A stretch of DNA of 64,000 bases, taken from an uncultured Clostridia bacterium (GTDB lineage: Bacteria; Bacillota; Clostridia; Oscillospirales; Acutalibacteraceae). The DNA is taken from assembly GCA_904420015.1 (NCBI GenBank), contig CAJFTS010000038.1:1-64000 (forward strand), in the 5' to 3' direction. Below, piece by piece: positions 16,370-25,783 of this stretch (within the stretch, counting starts at the first letter, position 1; each line of letters begins with the position of its first letter). The notes under the pieces were generated by a model, which ran no database searches, was not told the origin of the DNA, and saw only the letters and a list, made by a program, of their open reading frames with translations. The position numbers were made by a program, and so were the translations under genes.

Positions 16370-17107
16370 CTACTTATCGATCATCATTGGGATCTCCTGT
16401 CCCATCAGCCGCCTGGCCAACCGCTCCATTGCCTTGGCCGCCGGGCAACCGCCTCCCAGCGGTTCTCCGTTTGCCGCATATCGCGGTATCTGCTCATCTT
16501 CCGGGATCACGCCGATCAGCTGCAGGCCCACCCCGTCGATCACCGCGTCCAGATCCTCTACCAGACCCAGTTTCATCACATTGGGCCGGTAACGGTTGAT
16601 GACCAAACGGCGGTCGGCGGCTCCTTCCTGCTGCAGCAGGCGCGCCACCCGTTCCCCGCTGCGGATACAAACCGGGTCAGGCGTGACCACCACCAGCGCA
16701 CGGCCGGCCGCCGCCGCGGCAACCTGGAACCCCTTCCCAATGCCGGCAGGCGCGTCGATAAGCAGATAGTCGTAATAATTGGCAAGGCCCTTGCAAAGGC
16801 GGCGCATGTCGTCCGGTTCGGCAAGCGCCTGCAGCGATTGTGGCGCAGGCATAAGAGAAAGCCCTTCGCAGCGGCTGATCTCCCGAATGGCGCGCACCGG
16901 CTCGCAATTGCCGGCCAGCACATCCCCTAAGTCGAAAACAGCGTCATCCACCGCGCCCAGCATCAAGTCCAGGCTCCGAAGCCCCGCGTCTGCATCTAAC
17001 AGCAGGACCCGGTTGCCCGCCCGCGCCAAGGCGGCGGCGCATCCGGCCGAAACCGAAGATTTCCCCGTTCCTCCTTTTCCGGAAGCCACTACAATGACCT
17101 CACCCAT
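16370..17107 (-). CDS. minD: MinD/ParA-like ATPase, septum site-determining protein MinD family
   Basis: GEVIVVASGKGGTGKSSVSAGCAAALA (deviant Walker A), LLLDADAGLRSLDLMLG, YDYLLIDAPAGIG. Confidence 0.85.
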   Translation of the reverse strand: MGEVIVVASGKGGTGKSSVSAGCAAALARAGNRVLLLDADAGLRSLDLMLGAVDDAVFDLGDVLAGNCEPVRAIREISRCEGLSLMPAPQSLQALAEPDDMRRLCKGLANYYDYLLIDAPAGIGKGFQVAAAAAGRALVVVTPDPVCIRSGERVARLLQQEGAADRRLVINRYRPNVMKLGLVEDLDAVIDGVGLQLIGVIPEDEQIPRYAANGEPLGGGCPAAKAMERLARRLMGQEIPMMIDK

Positions 17108-17368
17108 CTACGCTTCTTTCTCTCCTTTTGTTCCTCGCCGTTCTTCCAGGGAGGCTTTCCTTCTACAGCAACCACTTTAAATTAGAATACCGGTTGGCGA
17201 AGAAAAGAAAATTCTGTCTGTTTTCCCAAATAAACACTCCAAAAATATGGTATATGTGTACAAAAAACATTGTATCACAGAATGGAAAGGAAGTCAAAAA
17301 TTAATCCGATCCCATACCAACTAAAATTGTACACGATCTTTGTGTAGTTTGTCCAACTTCACGGCCAA

Positions 17369-17731
17369 TTACCCGTTTCCCTGTACCAGGAACATGACCA
17401 TAACGACGAGAAGCAGGGTCACAACCAACGTCAAGAAAACCAGGAGCTTATGCAGCTTTTCCATCAATTCATAGATCCGCGATAAATCCGGATTTTCCAG
17501 CCCGGCCTGCTCCTTCTGCTTGGCTTGTACCCGTTTGCGGCGGATTTCCGCCCGTTTTTTGTCCGAGGGCGCGGTCAGCTCCGCCTCCTTAGGCGGCAGC
17601 CCCTGCTTCTCCCTCACAATCTCCTCGTAGCAGTCGATACAGACCTCGCCGTGCAGCTCTTCCACCCAGATCGGCCCGGGGATCATCCCGATATGCTCCC
17701 CGCACCGTACACATTGCTTTACGATACCCAT
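17369..17731 (-). CDS. Hypothetical protein with N-terminal CxxC...CxxC zinc-ribbon-like motif and C-terminal transmembrane helix
   Basis: MGIVKQCVRCGEHIGMIPGPIWVEELHGEVCIDCYEEI... LLVFLTLVVTLLLVVMVMFLV. Confidence 0.65.
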   Translation of the reverse strand: MGIVKQCVRCGEHIGMIPGPIWVEELHGEVCIDCYEEIVREKQGLPPKEAELTAPSDKKRAEIRRKRVQAKQKEQAGLENPDLSRIYELMEKLHKLLVFLTLVVTLLLVVMVMFLVQGNG

Positions 17732-17735
17732 ACTC

Positions 17736-19007
17736 TTACTTGATGACGTCCACTCCCATATAGGGACGCAGGACCTCCGGCACGGTAACCGATCCGTCGC
17801 CATTCTGGAAGTTCTCCAAAATCGCGGCCACCGTCCGGCCCACGGCTACGCCGGAGCCGTTTAAGGTATGGACCAGCTGGGCCTTTTCCTTGGGGCTGTT
17901 TTTATAGCGGATGGCCGCGCGGCGGGCCTGGAAATCCTCAAAGTTGGAGCAGGAGGAGATCTCCACATACCGGCCGTAGGAGGGCATCCACACCTCGATG
18001 TCATAGGTCTTGGCCGAGGAGAAGCCCACGTCCCCGGTGGAGAGGACCACCACCCGGTAGGGCAGGCCCAGAAGCTGGAGCACCCGCTCGGCGTCGTTGG
18101 TCAGCTCTTCAAGCTCCCGATAGCTGTCCTCCGGCTTTACGAATTTCACCAGCTCCACCTTGTTGAATTGATGCTGGCGGATTAAGCCCCGGGTATCCCG
18201 GCCGGCGGAACCCGCCTCCGCCCTGAAGCAGGCGGAATAGGCGCAGTACTTGATGGGGAGCTTGGCGCCGTCGAGGATATCGCCCCGGTACATGTTGGTG
18301 ACCGGCACTTCGGCGGTGGGGATCATGAAGTAATCCTCATTGGCAAGGCGGAAGGCGTCCTCCTCAAACTTGGGCAGCTGTCCGGTGCCGGTCATGGAGG
18401 CCCGGTTGACCATGAAGGGAGGGAACACCTCCTGATAGCCGTTAGCGGTATGGGTATTGAGGAAGAAATTGATGATGGACCGCTCTAAACGGGCGCCCAG
18501 GCCCTTATAGAAATGGAAGCGGGCGCCGGTTACCTTGGCGGCGGTCTCCGGATCGAGAATGTCCAGGTCGGCCCCGATGTCCCAATGGGCCTTCGGCTCA
18601 TAATCAAACCGGGGGGGTTCCCCCCAGCGGCGGACCTCTACGTTCTCACTGTCGTCCTTGCCCACCGGCACGCTTTCATGGGGCATATTGGGAAAGCCCA
18701 GCAGCAGGTCGGTCTGCACCTTTTCCAGCTCGGAAAGCTTGGCGTCGCAAACCTTGACCTGCTCGGACAGCGCTTTCATCTGGGCCATAATGGCCGAAAC
18801 GTCGCCGCCCTCCTTTTTGATCTTGGGAATCTGCTTGGAGGCGGCGTTCTGCTGGGCCTTCATGCCGTCGGCCTTGGCCAGGATCTCCCGGCGCTCGGCG
18901 TCGATTTTGAGCACCTGGTCCACCGCCGCATCCATGTCCTTATTGCGGGTTTTCATAGCCTGCTTGACCCGGTCGGGGTCGCTGCGAATCAAACGAATAT
19001 CAAACAT
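17736..19007 (-). CDS. serS: Serine--tRNA ligase
   Basis: [22 protein letters not shown]..., [44 protein letters not shown]. Confidence 0.98.
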   Translation of the reverse strand: MFDIRLIRSDPDRVKQAMKTRNKDMDAAVDQVLKIDAERREILAKADGMKAQQNAASKQIPKIKKEGGDVSAIMAQMKALSEQVKVCDAKLSELEKVQTDLLLGFPNMPHESVPVGKDDSENVEVRRWGEPPRFDYEPKAHWDIGADLDILDPETAAKVTGARFHFYKGLGARLERSIINFFLNTHTANGYQEVFPPFMVNRASMTGTGQLPKFEEDAFRLANEDYFMIPTAEVPVTNMYRGDILDGAKLPIKYCAYSACFRAEAGSAGRDTRGLIRQHQFNKVELVKFVKPEDSYRELEELTNDAERVLQLLGLPYRVVVLSTGDVGFSSAKTYDIEVWMPSYGRYVEISSCSNFEDFQARRAAIRYKNSPKEKAQLVHTLNGSGVAVGRTVAAILENFQNGDGSVTVPEVLRPYMGVDVIK

Positions 19008-19035
19008 TACAAATCCCTCTCCTTATGATGGCAAC

Positions 19036-19908
19036 CTATTCTTTTTCTTTCGCAATTGCATTGGCAAGTGCCTGTAGGTCGTCCTTGGAATAAAATTCTA
19101 TTTCGATTCTTCCCTTATTTGCCCCCTCGTAAACGGTGACCCGGCGGCCCAAGTGCTCGGTCAGCGCCAGCTCGGCCTCGTCGTACAGGGGGTCCCTCGA
19201 TCGGGAGGGCTTCCCGCCGGGGGCTTTTTTCCCTTTGGCGGATGCCTTCGCCCGCCGTTCCAGCTCCCGCACCGAAATGCCCTTGTGGACCGCCAGCTCC
19301 GCCGCCTCCTGAAGCGCTTCCTCGTCCTGGAAGGCCAGCAGGGTCCGGGCATGTCCGGGAGAAAGAAACCCCTCCCGCACATATTGGCGCACATTGTCCG
19401 GCAGGCTAAGCAGGCGCACTGCATTTGCAATGGCGGGACGGGATTTCCCCACCCGCTTGGCCACCTCTTCCTGGGTCATTTGATGCTGTTCCATCAGCGC
19501 CTTGTAGCCTTCCGCCTCTTCCATGGCGTTGAGATCCTCCCGCTGGAGGTTTTCGATCAGGGCGAGCTCCATCATCTCCGCGTCGGTCATCTCCCGGATG
19601 ACCACCGGAACCTCGTCAAGCCCCGCCATTCGGGAGGCCCGCCAGCGACGTTCCCCCGCCACCAGCTGGTATCCGCCGCCGGCCATGGGACGAACCAGGA
19701 GCGGCTGAATCACCCCATGCTCGGCAATGGATTCGGCCAATTCCCCAAGGGCCTCCTCGTCGAATTCCTTGCGAGGCTGTTCCCGGTTGGGTTCGATCTC
19801 ACTTAAGGGCAGCTTTACGGTTTTTCCCTGCTCTTCGGTGGCGTTGTCCACAAAGAGCGCGTCCAGGCCCTTGCCAAGGCCTCCTTTTCGCGCCGCCATC
19901 CATCTCAC
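19036..19908 (-). CDS. parB: Chromosome partitioning protein ParB
   Basis: KGGLGKGLDALF, REQPRKEFDEEALGELAESIAEHGVIQPLLVRP, GERRWRASRMAG, ENLQREDLNAMEEAEGY. Confidence 0.96.
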   Translation of the reverse strand: MRWMAARKGGLGKGLDALFVDNATEEQGKTVKLPLSEIEPNREQPRKEFDEEALGELAESIAEHGVIQPLLVRPMAGGGYQLVAGERRWRASRMAGLDEVPVVIREMTDAEMMELALIENLQREDLNAMEEAEGYKALMEQHQMTQEEVAKRVGKSRPAIANAVRLLSLPDNVRQYVREGFLSPGHARTLLAFQDEEALQEAAELAVHKGISVRELERRAKASAKGKKAPGGKPSRSRDPLYDEAELALTEHLGRRVTVYEGANKGRIEIEFYSKDDLQALANAIAKEKE

Positions 19909-20675
19909 CCTCTCTTTGCAAACACTTCAAATTCCTCCGCCAGGTCGGCATATGCGGCCGCCCCTTTGGAGCCCTTGTCAAAATACTGAATGGGCTGGCC
20001 GAAGCTGGGGGCTTCCGACAGCCGTACATTGCGTGGTATAACGGTGGAATAGACCTTGCGGGGGAAAAACCGCTTGACCTCCTCCACCACCTGCTGGGTC
20101 AGGTTGAGCCGCCCGTCGTACATGGTCAAAAGGACGCCCTCGATCTCGATATGGGGGTTATACAGCCGCTTGACCTGCCGGACGGTGGCCATCAGCTGGC
20201 TCAAACCCTCCAGCGCGTAAAACTCGCACTGAATGGGGACCATTAGGCTGTCCGACGCGCACAGGGCGTTGAGGGTGATAATCCCCAGAGAGGGGGGGCA
20301 ATCGATAAAGATATAGTCGTAGTCCTCCAACACCGGCGCAAGACCGGTTTTCAACCGAGATTCCCGGTGCTCCATGTCCACCAGTTCGATCTCGGCCCCG
20401 GCCAGGCCGATATTGGACGGGAGCACCCAGACCATCTCAAACTCGGTTTTGAGGATGGTCTCCCCCGCTGTGGCGGAACCGGTGAGCAGATCGTAGCTGG
20501 AGGCTTTCACCCCCCGCTTGTTGATGCCCAGCCCGCTGGTGGAATTGCCCTGGGGGTCGATGTCCACCAACAGGGTCCTCTTCCCGCGAAGGCCCAATGC
20601 CGCAGCCAGATTGACCGCCGTGGTGGTTTTTCCCACCCCGCCTTTCTGGTTGACAATGGAAATGATTCGCGCCAT
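19905..20675 (-). CDS. parA: Chromosome partitioning ATPase ParA/Soj
   Basis: MARIISIVNQKGGVGKTTTAVNLAAAL, DIDPQGNSTSGLG, IFIDCPPSLGIITLNAL. Confidence 0.97.
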   Translation of the reverse strand: MARIISIVNQKGGVGKTTTAVNLAAALGLRGKRTLLVDIDPQGNSTSGLGINKRGVKASSYDLLTGSATAGETILKTEFEMVWVLPSNIGLAGAEIELVDMEHRESRLKTGLAPVLEDYDYIFIDCPPSLGIITLNALCASDSLMVPIQCEFYALEGLSQLMATVRQVKRLYNPHIEIEGVLLTMYDGRLNLTQQVVEEVKRFFPRKVYSTVIPRNVRLSEAPSFGQPIQYFDKGSKGAAAYADLAEEFEVFAKRG

Positions 20676-20938
20676 TTGGTTTCCCCCTTTGTGTCGGTAT
20701 TGCATAGAGACCGGTTGAAAAACGCTGTTTGCTTGGCAAACAGCGCAACCGTACTTTGTTCAGGAAAGACTACCCACAAAAAATCCGCCTGAGATACGCG
20801 GATATTTCCCCTTTTTTGGGGTCATACCTGGATTTTCTTTTATTTTACCACAACTTCCTCATAAAAAAAAGACATTTTCGTAAAGGAAGGGCGTTTTCCT
20901 TCTATCTTTTTGACTGCATCGCTCTGCAACCGCCTTTA

Positions 20939-20954
20939 TGTTTCACATGAAACA
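20939..20954 (-). promoter_or_regulatory. parS-like centromere site 1
   Basis: TGTTTCACATGAAACA, which is TGTTTCATGTGAAACA on the minus strand. Confidence 0.85.
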
Positions 20955-20985
20955 AGAAGGGACCACTTACCCGTGGTCCCTTCTT
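20954..20985 (-). terminator. Hairpin between noc and parA
   Basis: AAGAAGGGACCAC...GTGGTCCCTTCTT adjoining parS site 1. Confidence 0.7.
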
Positions 20986-21044
20986 GCGTCTGTGGGGATA
21001 CTTTGTATATGAAATGGACGCAGGGGGGAGCGTCCTTTCATAGC

Positions 21045-21899
21045 TTAGATGGCTTGTTTTGTTTCATGTGAAACAGCAGACAAGCTACGCGGTACCGCCG
21101 TTTTTGGTATCCGTACCGTTACTTCGATATACTGATCGGTTTCCTGTTTCTTCGTCTGGGCGTGGATGCCGGAGCTTCGCATGGTGTCCACCGCATGGGA
21201 GATGGTATTGACAAAGAGACGAATGTCCTTGACAATGGGGGTAAAAGAACGCTTGTCCTCCTCCTTCGGGGAGAGAATGGAGGCGATCAGCCGTTCCGCA
21301 TCCGCCACCTTCAGCTTCCGGCGGATAATCTGATCCAGGGCCTCTTCCCTCTGCCGGGCATCCGGCAGCCGCAGCAGGGCGCGGGCATGCCGTTCAGTTA
21401 GGCCGGCCCGTTGAATCCGCTCCCGCAGGAGAGGTTCCAACCGCAGCAGGCGGAGTTTGTTGGCCAGGGCGGACTGGGATTTGCCCAACCGGGCGGCCGC
21501 CGCTTCCTGGGAAATCTCCCATTCTTCAATCAATCCTGCAATGGCCTCCGCTTCTTCAAAAAAGTTGAGATCCTGCCTTTGCAGGTTTTCCAGCAGGGAG
21601 AGGACCGCCGCCTTTTCGTCATCCGCCTGGATTTCAATACAGGGAACCTTGGTCAGCCCGGCCAGCTTTGCGGCCCGCAGCCGCCGTTCCCCGGCAATCA
21701 ACTGATAGCCGCCGCTGCGGGAGCGCCGAATGGTCAGCGGCTGGATAATCCCGTTTGCACGAATGGACGCGGCCAAACCGCGCAATTCTTCCTCATCAAA
21801 GCTGCGTCGGGGCTGCCAGGGGCAGGGCTGGATCTTGGATACCTCCAGCTGCCATACCTTCCCCTGTGCACCCATCTTATTGGTTGCAGCAAACATCAT
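21045..21899 (-). CDS. noc: ParB-family protein, nucleoid occlusion factor Noc-like
   Basis: KIQPCPWQPRRSFDEEELRGLAASIRANGIIQPLTIRR, GERRLRAAKLAG, ENLQRQDLNFFEEAEAI; located between rsmG and parA as in Bacillus. Confidence 0.85.
   Translation of the reverse strand: MMFAATNKMGAQGKVWQLEVSKIQPCPWQPRRSFDEEELRGLAASIRANGIIQPLTIRRSRSGGYQLIAGERRLRAAKLAGLTKVPCIEIQADDEKAAVLSLLENLQRQDLNFFEEAEAIAGLIEEWEISQEAAAARLGKSQSALANKLRLLRLEPLLRERIQRAGLTERHARALLRLPDARQREEALDQIIRRKLKVADAERLIASILSPKEEDKRSFTPIVKDIRLFVNTISHAVDTMRSSGIHAQTKKQETDQYIEVTVRIPKTAVPRSLSAVSHETKQAI
21060..21075 (+). promoter_or_regulatory. parS-like centromere site 2 (inside noc 3' end)
   Basis: TGTTTCATGTGAAACA. Confidence 0.85.
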
Positions 21900-22066
21900 T
21901 TTCACCTCCGGCACAAGGCTTTTCTTCCTTGCTTCGCCGGAAAAGAAAAGGTCTGAAACCCTCTCCCTCACCCGGCACTAGTATCATACCACAGTTTGGG
22001 ATTAATTTCCAGACCTTTTCGCAAATTATTTTCCATTTTTTTGAATTTATTTCGACCGATTTCGCT

Positions 22067-22780
22067 TTACAAAGGCGCCTTTTGTATTTTGGCCGCGGGA
22101 CGCGGGTATGCGGCCGGGGTATCTTTCTTCTTGGTGATGAATAGAATGGACCGCTTGCTTCCGTCGGAAAGGACAAAGTCCCGGGTATGCGACAGGCATC
22201 CCCCCAGCGCCTTTATGGCCCGTTCCGCCTTCTTGGCCTCCTCCCCTGCTTCCGGCCCCTTCATGGCGGCAAAACAGCCGCCGGGCTTGACATAAGGCAG
22301 GCACCATTCACAAAGGACGGGAAGGGAGGCCACCGCGCGGGCGGTGGCGAAATCAAACCGGTCCCGCAGCGCCGGCCGCCGCCCTCCCTCCTCCGCCCGC
22401 AGGTGCAGCAGCGTAACCTCTGTCTTTAGCCTCTGCTTGAGCGCATCGAGAAAGACCAGCCGTTTGTTGAGGCTGTCTAACAAGGTGACTTCCAGATCCG
22501 GCCGGAGGATTTTGAGCACCATTCCCGGAAATCCCGCCCCGGTGCCCACATCGATCACCGAAGCGCCGGAAGGAAGGTTCCCCGCCGCCAGAAGAGAGAT
22601 GCTGTCGGCAAAATGCCGCACCGCGATCCCCTCTGGGTCTGTGATTGCCGTCAGATTCATACGGGTGTTCCAGTCCAAAAGCAGGGCCGCGTATTCCTCC
22701 AGCTGATCGAGCATGGAATCGGTCAGCGTTACTCCCCAGGGCTGGGTATCCTTTGCCACCCTCTCACGAATGATTCCCAT
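22067..22780 (-). CDS. rsmG: 16S rRNA (guanine-N7) methyltransferase RsmG (GidB)
   Basis: MNLTAITDPEGIAVRHFADSISLL, VIDVGTGAGFPGMVLKI, ATARAVASLPVL. Confidence 0.95.
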   Translation of the reverse strand: MGIIRERVAKDTQPWGVTLTDSMLDQLEEYAALLLDWNTRMNLTAITDPEGIAVRHFADSISLLAAGNLPSGASVIDVGTGAGFPGMVLKILRPDLEVTLLDSLNKRLVFLDALKQRLKTEVTLLHLRAEEGGRRPALRDRFDFATARAVASLPVLCEWCLPYVKPGGCFAAMKGPEAGEEAKKAERAIKALGGCLSHTRDFVLSDGSKRSILFITKKKDTPAAYPRPAAKIQKAPL

Positions 22781-24653
22781 GGTTTTCTCCTTTCCCAGCC
22801 AGCCAGATAAGCAGCACCGACACATCCGCAGGGCTGACCCCCGAAATCCGGGAAGCCTGCCCCACCGAACGGGGCGCCACCTGATTGAGCTTTTCCTGAG
22901 CCTCCAGCCGCAGGCCGGTAATGGTCCGGTAATCCAGGTCAGGCGGCAGCTTCTTTCCTTCCAGCCGGCGCATTTCTTCGATCTGCGCCATCTGCCGCCG
23001 GATGTAGCCTTGGTATTTGATCTCTACCTCGCACACCTCAAAAATCTCCCTAGGAAGCGCAGGCCGCTCCCTGTCCACCGGGGCCAACGCCTCATAGTTC
23101 AGCTGAGGCCGCTTGAGCAGGTCGGAAAGGCGGACGCCGGTTCCCACCGGCGATGTTTCATGTGAAACAAGGAGGGCGTTGAGCGCATCGGTGGGCGGCA
23201 GAATGGTGTTTTCCACCCGGCGCAGCTCCTGCCGCTTTCTTTCCTGCTTCTCCTGGAACCGTTTCCACCGTTCCTCGGAAATCAGGCCGATTTCCCATCC
23301 AAGGGGAGTCAGCCGCTCGTCGGCGTTGTCCTGGCGCAGGACCAGCCGGTATTCCGAACGGGAGGTCATCATCCGGTAGGGGTCGGAGCAGCCTTTGGTC
23401 ACCAGATCGTCGATCAAGGTCCCAATATAAGAGGAAGCCCGGTCCAGCAGGAAGGGCTCCTTCCCCAAGACCCGCCGGGCCGCGTTGATCCCCGCAACCA
23501 GGCCCTGGGCCGCCGCCTCTTCATACCCGGAGGAGCCGTTGAACTGCCCGGCGCCGAACAGACCCGGCCATTTCTTGCATTCCAGGGTGGCGTCCAGCTG
23601 CTGCGGGTCGCAGCAGTCGTACTCAATGGCATAGGCGGTGCGCATAATCTGTACCCGCTCCAGGCCCGGGATGGTGCGCAGAAACTGAAGCTGCACCTCC
23701 TCCGGCAGGGAGGAGGACATCCCCTGCAAATAAAGCTCTTCCGTGTGCAGGCCGCAAGGCTCGATAAACAGCTGATGCCGTTCCTTTTCGGAAAACCGGA
23801 CGATCTTATCCTCAATGGAAGGGCAGTACCGGGGCCCCACCCCTTCAATCTTTCCCGAATAGAGGGGGGAACGATGCAGGTTCTCCAAAATCACCTGCTT
23901 GGTTTTCTCATTGGTCCAGCTGATATGGCAAACCGCCCGGTTCTCCCCAGGATGGCTGGTTTCAAAGGAAAAGGGAGTGACCGGATCGTCCCCTTCCTGC
24001 ACCTCCAGCCGATCTAAGTCGACGCTTCTGCGGTGAACCCGGGCGGGGGTGCCGGTTTTAAACCGCCGCAGGGTGATGCCCAGGCGGCGGATGGCCCCGC
24101 TCAGCTGGGTGGCGGCAAACATCCCGTCCGGCCCGCCCTCATAGCTGACCTCTCCCACAAAGATCCGGCCGCCCAGGAAGGTCCCGGTTGCCAAAACGAC
24201 GGCCTTTGCCTCATAAACGGCCCCCAGCCGGGTGACCACCTCCCATTTCTCCCCCTTCGGCCGCAAATCCACCAGCTCCGCCTGCCGCAGGTCAAGGTTC
24301 TCCTGCTCCTCCAAGGTCTGCTTCATCCGACCCGCATAGGCCCGCCGGTCAATCTGGGCGCGCAGGCTATGGACGGCCGGGCCCTTACCCCGGTTGAGCA
24401 TCCGGCTTTGAATGAAGCACGCATCCGCCGCCTTGCCCATTTCTCCTCCCAGCGCGTCGATCTCCCGTACCAGATGGCCCTTTGCCGTCCCGCCGATGGA
24501 CGGGTTGCAGGGCAGATTCCCTACCCAATCCAGATTGATGGTAAAGACAGCCGTGCGCACCCCCAGCCGGGCGGCGGCCAAGGCCGCCTCAATCCCGGCG
24601 TGGCCGGCGCCGACCACCACCACGTCGTATTTCCCTGCCAGATATTCCTGCAT
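22764..24653 (-). CDS. mnmG: tRNA uridine-5-carboxymethylaminomethyl(34) synthesis enzyme MnmG (GidA)
   Basis: YDVVVVGAGHAGIEAALAAARLG, NPSIGGTAKGHLVREIDALGGEMGKAADA, MTSRSEYRL. Confidence 0.98.
   Translation of the reverse strand: MQEYLAGKYDVVVVGAGHAGIEAALAAARLGVRTAVFTINLDWVGNLPCNPSIGGTAKGHLVREIDALGGEMGKAADACFIQSRMLNRGKGPAVHSLRAQIDRRAYAGRMKQTLEEQENLDLRQAELVDLRPKGEKWEVVTRLGAVYEAKAVVLATGTFLGGRIFVGEVSYEGGPDGMFAATQLSGAIRRLGITLRRFKTGTPARVHRRSVDLDRLEVQEGDDPVTPFSFETSHPGENRAVCHISWTNEKTKQVILENLHRSPLYSGKIEGVGPRYCPSIEDKIVRFSEKERHQLFIEPCGLHTEELYLQGMSSSLPEEVQLQFLRTIPGLERVQIMRTAYAIEYDCCDPQQLDATLECKKWPGLFGAGQFNGSSGYEEAAAQGLVAGINAARRVLGKEPFLLDRASSYIGTLIDDLVTKGCSDPYRMMTSRSEYRLVLRQDNADERLTPLGWEIGLISEERWKRFQEKQERKRQELRRVENTILPPTDALNALLVSHETSPVGTGVRLSDLLKRPQLNYEALAPVDRERPALPREIFEVCEVEIKYQGYIRRQMAQIEEMRRLEGKKLPPDLDYRTITGLRLEAQEKLNQVAPRSVGQASRISGVSPADVSVLLIWLAGKGENHGNHS
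23154..23169 (+). promoter_or_regulatory. parS-like centromere site 3 (inside mnmG)
   Basis: TGTTTCATGTGAAACA. Confidence 0.85.
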
Positions 24654-25170
24654 GGCTGATAACTCCCATTCCGCCGCCCCAATGTCCGGCGGCAATCCTC
24701 TCACAAAAGCGACCGGGGTTTCGCCCGGCCGCCCGCTCTATGCTGTAACATCTTATTTTACCATAGGAAGAACCCTCTTCGCAAGCGGGGCAAAAGGGTA
24801 AGCAAAGACGCTAGTTTTCCACCGGTTTCCTCTTTTTAGTGGAAAACTTTTCGCCGCCGGCAATCAGAACCAGCCCATAGACGGGAGCAAAAGGGAGGGC
24901 CGGGCAGGCTGTCCCTAAAAAGGGCGCCGGAGGCTTCCCGGCCCATCCCCTGCCCTGCCAACCCATATTCCCCTCGATTTGGGCTGGACAAAGGCGGAGG
25001 ATACCTCCTCTATCCTAATTCCAAATGGACACCAAAGCAGAAGGGGGATTCTTCCGATGACAGCGCGCTACGACCGGAAAGATACCGCAAAGGCGTTCTC
25101 TCCCTCCCCTGCTCGGCTGCCGCCGGCAAAAAGAAAACCGGGCTGAAACCCAGCCCGGTCTTTTCCCTTG

Positions 25171-25737
25171 TTATTCGGTTTCTTCCTTCACGCAATAAAA
25201 CCGCCGGCGAATGCAAGCACTTGCCGGGGTTCCATATGCCTGCCAAACTACTTCTTGTATATTTTCTGGCGGTTGCTCCCCACAGTACATTAAATGCATC
25301 GGCTGTCCCACCAGCCAATATTTAACCGGCAGCCGGACATAGCCCGCCCGCTCATAAAAGCGGATCCGCCGTTCCCGGATTTCTTTCTCCTGCTGTGTTT
25401 TCGCAATGGCCGGGTCCTCTACCTCAATGATGAGCCCCTTGCTGTCCTGATACCGCTCCTTAAGCGCCGCAAGCATCCGGCTACCGGTTCCTTTGCCGCG
25501 CCCTGCCGCATCCACCGCTAAAAACATCAAAAAGGCATAGCCGCTTGGCAGGTTCACCGACATCACCGCATAGGCGAGCAGCTGCTCCCCTTCATACAGG
25601 CCCACGCACTCCCACAAGCCATGGCGAATGCGGTTGCGGAACACGCCCCGGCTCGGCCGCTCGATCCGGGGGAAGTCCTTGGTAATCCGTTCGAAAATGG
25701 GGTTGAATTCCTTTCTTTCTATCACACGAAGTTCCAT
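25171..25737 (-). CDS. GNAT family N-acetyltransferase
   Basis: AYAVMSVNLPSGYAFLMFLAVDAAGRGKGTGSRMLAALKERYQ...IRFYERAGYV. Confidence 0.85.
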   Translation of the reverse strand: MELRVIERKEFNPIFERITKDFPRIERPSRGVFRNRIRHGLWECVGLYEGEQLLAYAVMSVNLPSGYAFLMFLAVDAAGRGKGTGSRMLAALKERYQDSKGLIIEVEDPAIAKTQQEKEIRERRIRFYERAGYVRLPVKYWLVGQPMHLMYCGEQPPENIQEVVWQAYGTPASACIRRRFYCVKEETE

Positions 25738-25783
25738 TCCAGCCTCTCCTTTTTTCCACACGGTCGTCCTATTTTGTGGAAAA

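Noticed and set aside
19008-19035. Possible T-box upstream of serS
   Set aside because: Only 28 nt between serS and parB; no leader motifs present.
20729-20950. Small ORF (73 aa) upstream of parA
   Set aside because: No RBS or family resemblance; overlaps a parS-like site and regulatory spacer.
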